Position numbers and translations under genes: made by a program
Shown: one piece after another, positions 5,489 to 9,496 of the stretch
Position numbering within the stretch: the first letter of the stretch is position 1
Layout of the letters: each line of letters begins with the position of its first letter
Notes under the pieces: generated by a model
Database searches by the model: none
What the model saw: the letters and a program-made list of their open reading frames with translations, nothing else
Told to the model about the DNA's origin: nothing
From: Defluviitaleaceae bacterium
GTDB lineage: Bacteria > Bacillota > Clostridia > Lachnospirales > WRAX01
Assembly: GCA_009784355.1 (NCBI GenBank)
Contig: WRBU01000027.1
Span: 1 to 9,496 of the forward strand
Reading direction: 5' to 3'
DNA: 9,496 bases

Positions 5489-6190
5489 TTATGCCTTGAC
5501 TACCCAGTAATCCAGTATTTGCACATTGAGCTTTTTTTTAATCTCTTTCCACAAAGGCATATATTTATCCATTAATGCTGTAAATTCTGCATTATGGTTT
5601 TTAACTTTGAGATGAATCAGCTCGTGTAAAATAATGAACTCAAGACACTCAATAGGTTTTTTGGCGAGTTGGAGATTGAACCAAAGTTTTTTCTTCACAA
5701 GATTACAAGTTCCCCACTTGCTTGTCATATATTTCGTCTGCCATGAATCGCATTTCAAACCTGTCATATCCTCCCATTTTGGTAACAAGCGGATGATTTC
5801 GCATTTCAACTGTTCCCGATACCATTCACGAACGAAATTATCGCGTTGCTTGACTGTGCTTTCTTGACGAACAGTCAATAATACTGTATTACCTGATAGC
5901 GTTATATTGTTCTTGTTACCAAAATCTACTTGCAAAAAATATTGCTTACCCCAAAGATACAATGTTTCTCCCGACACGTATCTCCGTTCGGTTTGACGAA
6001 GCTGACTTGCAAACTTGGCTTGTTGTGTTTTAATCCAGCTTATCTTCGTGTACACAAATCTTTCTATCGCATCATCCTTTATATTAAGTGGAGCCGATAC
6101 AGAAACAGTGCCATTTGGAGGCTTTACATACAAGTGCATATTCTTTATTTTTTTTCGATTTACTTGAATGTCAATTCCGCTTATGACCAT
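5489..6190 (-). CDS. DUF45/YgjP-like zinc metallopeptidase linked to type I restriction genes
   Basis: This 233-residue cytoplasmic protein of the DUF45 (YgjP/WLM-like) metallopeptidase family has an N-terminal beta-rich part (about 1-110) and a helical gluzincin-like catalytic part. The zinc motif is HELIH (189-193) with the family's third ligand probably H199 in KNHNAEF. A conserved SKWGTC (157-162) precedes it and corresponds to the family's SRWGSC. Catalytic E190 is present, so the enzyme looks active. Its ATG overlaps the hsdR stop as TAATG, with AGGAGGAG 5-6 nt upstream, so it is translationally coupled to HsdR. Families of this type are often found inside type I restriction operons, but the substrate is unknown. 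Regulation, or protection against self-damage through proteolysis of the restriction subunit, is a guess. The gene is last in its operon, ahead of a strong terminator. Confidence 0.92.
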   Translation of the reverse strand: MVISGIDIQVNRKKIKNMHLYVKPPNGTVSVSAPLNIKDDAIERFVYTKISWIKTQQAKFASQLRQTERRYVSGETLYLWGKQYFLQVDFGNKNNITLSGNTVLLTVRQESTVKQRDNFVREWYREQLKCEIIRLLPKWEDMTGLKCDSWQTKYMTSKWGTCNLVKKKLWFNLQLAKKPIECLEFIILHELIHLKVKNHNAEFTALMDKYMPLWKEIKKKLNVQILDYWVVKA

Positions 6191-9100
6191 TAATACTCCT
6201 CCTGAGCCATTATCAACTTAAATAGTCGCTCAACTTCGTTAATGTCATCGATAATGCAAGATAAAGCTCGCCTAATTTTGTTTTGTTTTACCTGATTAGT
6301 CCTAAAGCCATCTTGTTTGTTTTTGCGAACAGCAATATCCAATTTATGAGCCAGTTTTTCATCCTCTCCGCAGTTATCATAAAACATCCGAAGCGAGCCA
6401 CTTCCACGTATACTTTTAGGGTAATGGCTATTCTTCTCTGGGCTTATAGAATTTTTTGCAAGTTCTGCGTATAATTCAAGTAGGCTTTTGTATGCAACAA
6501 CGCCTTTTTTGCGGTCAAGTATAACCTGCTCCAGTATTTCGGACATTCGTGCGTAATATTTAGGATTCATAGGCATCTTGGCAACGATTTTACGACGGAT
6601 GTTATTTTCTATGGCTTCTGCAGCAGCTTCTTTCCCTCGATTTTCCGATTCTAATTTATCTTTTTGTGCCATAATAAAATCAAGAAGCGTAAAATCGTCT
6701 ACTATGCCAAGCGATTTCGCATCGCTTGCAACAATGTATGTGTCAATAAGATGACGCATACCTGGTTCAAACATCTTGAAGTCGATTTTATCGCCGCTTG
6801 CTTGTCCGATTGTTGCCTTCAATTTAAGATAAAAATTAACTTTTATTTCAATGCCCACTTGCTCAACAGAGGTATATCCGACCGCACTCATATCAGCTTT
6901 GACATCTGCGTATGCCCGAACCAAGCGATTAATCAATTTATATAACTGCTCACGCAAACGTGCATAAGTTTCATCTTCCTCGTCATCGCCTCCGCTTTCA
7001 CTGCAAAAATAGCGAATATAGTCGATTTCATCACGCGGGAGAGCTACACCCTCGCACAAACTATCTAATTCTTCAAGCGTTACATTTAAATATTTTTTTG
7101 CTTCCGTAAGTCTGTCTTTTAATAAGCCTTCGACATCTTCAAGTGCATATCCCTCGAAGGCTCCTACTGTGTATGTTTGAAGAGCTGTCTCCAGATTGCC
7201 AAATAGTTGTTTGTAGTCAACAATATATCCAAAGTCTTTACTTTCGCCATCAAGTCTATTTACGCGACAAATCGCTTGAAATAATCCGTGGTCTTGTAAG
7301 TGTTTGTCAATATATAGATATGTGCAGGGCGGTGCATCAAAACCTGTTAAAAGTTTATTCACAACGATAAGAAGCCGCATACTGGCAGGCTCTTCAATAA
7401 ATTTCTCAGTAATGCTGTCTTCAAACTCCTCAATACGCTTGATGTCATATCCGTGGTCATCAAGCATTTTTACATATGTTTCGTACTTGGTGATTTCTTC
7501 GGTATCCTCATCTCCGCCTACATCCTCAGTACGAAGATTCCCAGGTGCAACATTGTAGCTTGTGATTATAGCACAACTCTTAAAGCCTTTGCTTCTAAAA
7601 ATTCCATAAAAACGACAAGCAGAATAAATATCTCCTGCTACTAATAACGCATTACCCGAACCATCCGATAATCGAGGCTTTGTTTCCATATCGAAAATAA
7701 TATCGCTTGCGATTTTTTCAAGCCGGTCTGCGGAACTAAATACCTTTTGCAAGCTACCCCATTTTTGTTTCAGTCTTGCCTTTGCTTTGTCTGTTAGCGT
7801 ACGAGTTTTTGCTTCAAACCATATGTCTATTTTATCTTGTGATGTGATATCTTGCGGTATATCACGTGCTTCATATCGCAAGTCAAGAACAACGCCGTCC
7901 GTTACGCCTTCGTCGTATTTGTATGTATGTATATAGCCACCAAACACCTCGATGCTGGTTTTCTTATCTTTAACAAGCAAAGGTGTTCCTGTAAAGCCAA
8001 TAAGTACAGCACTTGGAAGAATCGCCCTCATTGCCTTATGAAGTTTGCCGGATTGTGTTCTGTGGCACTCGTCAACAAACACATAAAAATCGCCTTTTGC
8101 ACTAAAATCAGAAGGCAATGATTTCATTATGTCCTCGATAAACTTGTCATAATCAAGGTCAGATACGTCAGAGCCGCATCGTCCGAATTTGTGGATTAAC
8201 GAACAGATTAATCTGTCATCATAATTGTTTAATCTTGCGATTAGGTCATATCCACTTCGAGTTCGTTTAATATGCATATCAACGTCGCCATAATTTTGTT
8301 CAATTTTTTTATCCAGTTCGTCACGGTCAGAGATTATCAACACACGGGCATTGGGGTTGTTTCGCAATATCCACTTAGACAGCCAGACCATCGATAATGT
8401 TTTGCCGCTTCCTTGTGTATGCCAAATGATGCCGCCCTTGCCATCTGCAATACGAAGTTGTGCTTGTCTTATTCCAAAATACTGATTGTGGCGACAAACT
8501 TTCTTAACGCCTTTATCAAAGATAACAAAATCTCGTATCAACTCTAAAAAGCGTTCTTTTCGGAACATACTATAAAGCTGCCAGTCGAGCTTGTCGGGCA
8601 GCGTTTCACAAACACGACGAATATCCGCACCTAATTCGTCAACGTACTTTTCGTTTGCAGCAGGAATGTAGTTTTTCCATTCCAAATAATATTTTTCTGG
8701 CGTAAGCACTGTTCCGTAACGAGCGCCTTCGCTTGTATTGCCTGCGAAAGTATATTGAATAGTGGAGAAAAACGGTGCGATAAAATCGTCACGTTGGTTT
8801 GTGATATTTTGTCGGATGCCGTTAGAAACGGATATCGAGCTACGCTTTAACTCAATCACAGCAAGCGCAATGCCATTGACATAAACAACCAAATCGGGAC
8901 GCTTGTCCATTACACCGCCCAAAATAGTTACTTCTTCTGCGATGGCAAAATCGTTGTTGCCGACCTGCTTCCAATCAATAAAATATACGGTTTTGATGTC
9001 GCCGTTATCGTCCTTTACTTTTGCACCATAACGGAGCAAGCTATAAACAGCCTTATTAACAGCATATAACTCCCGCCCATTATTACATAATGCGGTTTGC

Positions 9101-9309
9101 CGCAACTCTTCAATGGCTCGACGAATGAGCGTATCGCCGTACCCACGCTTTTTTAAGTTTGCGGTCATCAAGTTCGTTTCGATGTTATAGTTCTCGCGGT
9201 CGGTCCAATCCCCAAGATAAGAATATCCTAGAAACTCGGGGTTACTAAATAATGCTATAACATTTTTCTGAGTTGTGCGTTCTGTTTGCCCTATTTTTGC
9301 ATTTGGCAT
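6190..9309 (-). CDS. hsdR: Type I restriction enzyme, HsdR motor/nuclease subunit
   Basis: This 1039-residue subunit provides ATP-dependent DNA translocation and cleavage in the HsdR2M2S1 complex. The N-terminal PD-(D/E)XK nuclease shows D139 in RPDLVVY and the ELK at 153-155, preceded by E44-type residues in the EXXLI-like N-terminal region. The superfamily 2 helicase motor follows: Walker A HTQGSGKT (297-304), SDRDELD (327-333), DECH at 413-416, GFTGTP (438-443), VVNKLLTGFDAP (649-660) and QAICRVNR (678-685). The helical C-terminal region ends in LRMFYDNCGEDEKLA, where the family contacts HsdM. Length is normal and all catalytic motifs are intact. AAAGGGGG lies about 8-10 nt before the ATG, and hsdS ends 13 bp upstream. 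The final codon overlaps the start of the peptidase gene. Function is firm; the DNA target is set by HsdS outside the window. Confidence 0.97.
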   Translation of the reverse strand: MPNAKIGQTERTTQKNVIALFSNPEFLGYSYLGDWTDRENYNIETNLMTANLKKRGYGDTLIRRAIEELRQTALCNNGRELYAVNKAVYSLLRYGAKVKDDNGDIKTVYFIDWKQVGNNDFAIAEEVTILGGVMDKRPDLVVYVNGIALAVIELKRSSISVSNGIRQNITNQRDDFIAPFFSTIQYTFAGNTSEGARYGTVLTPEKYYLEWKNYIPAANEKYVDELGADIRRVCETLPDKLDWQLYSMFRKERFLELIRDFVIFDKGVKKVCRHNQYFGIRQAQLRIADGKGGIIWHTQGSGKTLSMVWLSKWILRNNPNARVLIISDRDELDKKIEQNYGDVDMHIKRTRSGYDLIARLNNYDDRLICSLIHKFGRCGSDVSDLDYDKFIEDIMKSLPSDFSAKGDFYVFVDECHRTQSGKLHKAMRAILPSAVLIGFTGTPLLVKDKKTSIEVFGGYIHTYKYDEGVTDGVVLDLRYEARDIPQDITSQDKIDIWFEAKTRTLTDKAKARLKQKWGSLQKVFSSADRLEKIASDIIFDMETKPRLSDGSGNALLVAGDIYSACRFYGIFRSKGFKSCAIITSYNVAPGNLRTEDVGGDEDTEEITKYETYVKMLDDHGYDIKRIEEFEDSITEKFIEEPASMRLLIVVNKLLTGFDAPPCTYLYIDKHLQDHGLFQAICRVNRLDGESKDFGYIVDYKQLFGNLETALQTYTVGAFEGYALEDVEGLLKDRLTEAKKYLNVTLEELDSLCEGVALPRDEIDYIRYFCSESGGDDEEDETYARLREQLYKLINRLVRAYADVKADMSAVGYTSVEQVGIEIKVNFYLKLKATIGQASGDKIDFKMFEPGMRHLIDTYIVASDAKSLGIVDDFTLLDFIMAQKDKLESENRGKEAAAEAIENNIRRKIVAKMPMNPKYYARMSEILEQVILDRKKGVVAYKSLLELYAELAKNSISPEKNSHYPKSIRGSGSLRMFYDNCGEDEKLAHKLDIAVRKNKQDGFRTNQVKQNKIRRALSCIIDDINEVERLFKLIMAQEEY

Positions 9310-9322
9310 AACTTCGCCCCCT

Positions 9323-9496
9323 TTATTTAGCCTTCGCTGTTTCGATGCTTGTATCCTGCTCTACAAGCCTAATTTTGCCTGTGAGCAATTCTTGCATCAT
9401 ACCTTGCTTGATATATCGTGCTTTATTTAGCTTTGCTGTCAATGTGTCAATTTCCGCATCCATATCTGAGAGGATCTCGGCGATGGCGGCTTGTTC
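9323..9496 (-). CDS. hsdS: Type I restriction specificity subunit HsdS, C-terminal end (cut by window edge)
   Basis: 57 codons of the 3' end are visible. They run EQAAIAEILSDMDAEIDTL, then a basic helix and KQGMMQELLTGKIRLV, which is the typical conserved helical tail after the second target-recognition domain of HsdS. The target-recognition domains themselves lie beyond the right edge, so specificity cannot be assessed. The stop TAA overlaps the AAAGGGGG that serves hsdR, which is consistent with one hsdS-hsdR-peptidase transcript. hsdM is probably further upstream, outside the window. Confidence 0.93.
   Translation of the reverse strand, partial: EQAAIAEILSDMDAEIDTLTAKLNKARYIKQGMMQELLTGKIRLVEQDTSIETAKAK

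Noticed and set aside
1..9496. CRISPR array, tRNA or rRNA
   Set aside because: I saw no regularly spaced direct repeats, no cloverleaf with a T-loop consensus and no rRNA-like stretch. The gaps between genes are too small.

Overview
The window is about 9.5 kb of AT-leaning DNA, and every gene I can support lies on the minus strand, so gene order runs from high to low coordinates. It looks like a chromosomal stretch of a low-GC, spore-forming Firmicute, probably Clostridia. The reasons are strong GGAGG-type ribosome binding sites, TTG and GTG starts, a Gram-positive style lipoprotein, and a C-terminal piece of the sporulation ATPase SpoIVA, which occurs only in endospore formers.

Right half (9496 to about 5420): the tail of a type I restriction-modification operon. 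It holds the C-terminal end of the specificity subunit hsdS, a complete 1039-residue hsdR, and a 233-residue DUF45/YgjP-like zinc metallopeptidase whose start codon overlaps the hsdR stop (TAATG). The run ends at a strong intrinsic terminator (5433-5468). hsdM and most of hsdS lie beyond the right edge.

Middle (about 5341 to 3450): a separately transcribed ATPase with a C-terminal DUF4143 domain and its own TATAAT promoter. Downstream are about 120 bp without a convincing gene and then a 97-codon open frame that is the last fifth of SpoIVA without its N-terminal GTPase-like/ATPase part. Two successive hairpins (3532-3563 and 3461-3508) follow.

Left half (about 3440 to 1): a tightly packed six-gene set that looks like one operon. 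It contains a tandem zinc-ribbon plus helix-turn-helix protein related to the IS1 InsA repressor, a lipoprotein, a ZIP-family metal transporter, a DUF454 (YbaN-like) membrane protein, a Cys-rich YgbA-family protein, and the pyridoxal-phosphate homeostasis protein YggS/YlmE, cut by the left edge. Gaps are 1 to about 20 bp or overlaps, and most genes have their own Shine-Dalgarno sequence. The first three genes suggest a metal-uptake unit: a possibly domesticated InsA-like regulator, a surface lipoprotein and a transporter. That functional link is inference.

The points most worth a second look are the orphan InsA-like regulator heading the transporter operon, the unusual metal-site residues in the ZIP protein, and the truncated spoIVA next to a defence-type gene cluster, which may mark an insertion or rearrangement boundary.
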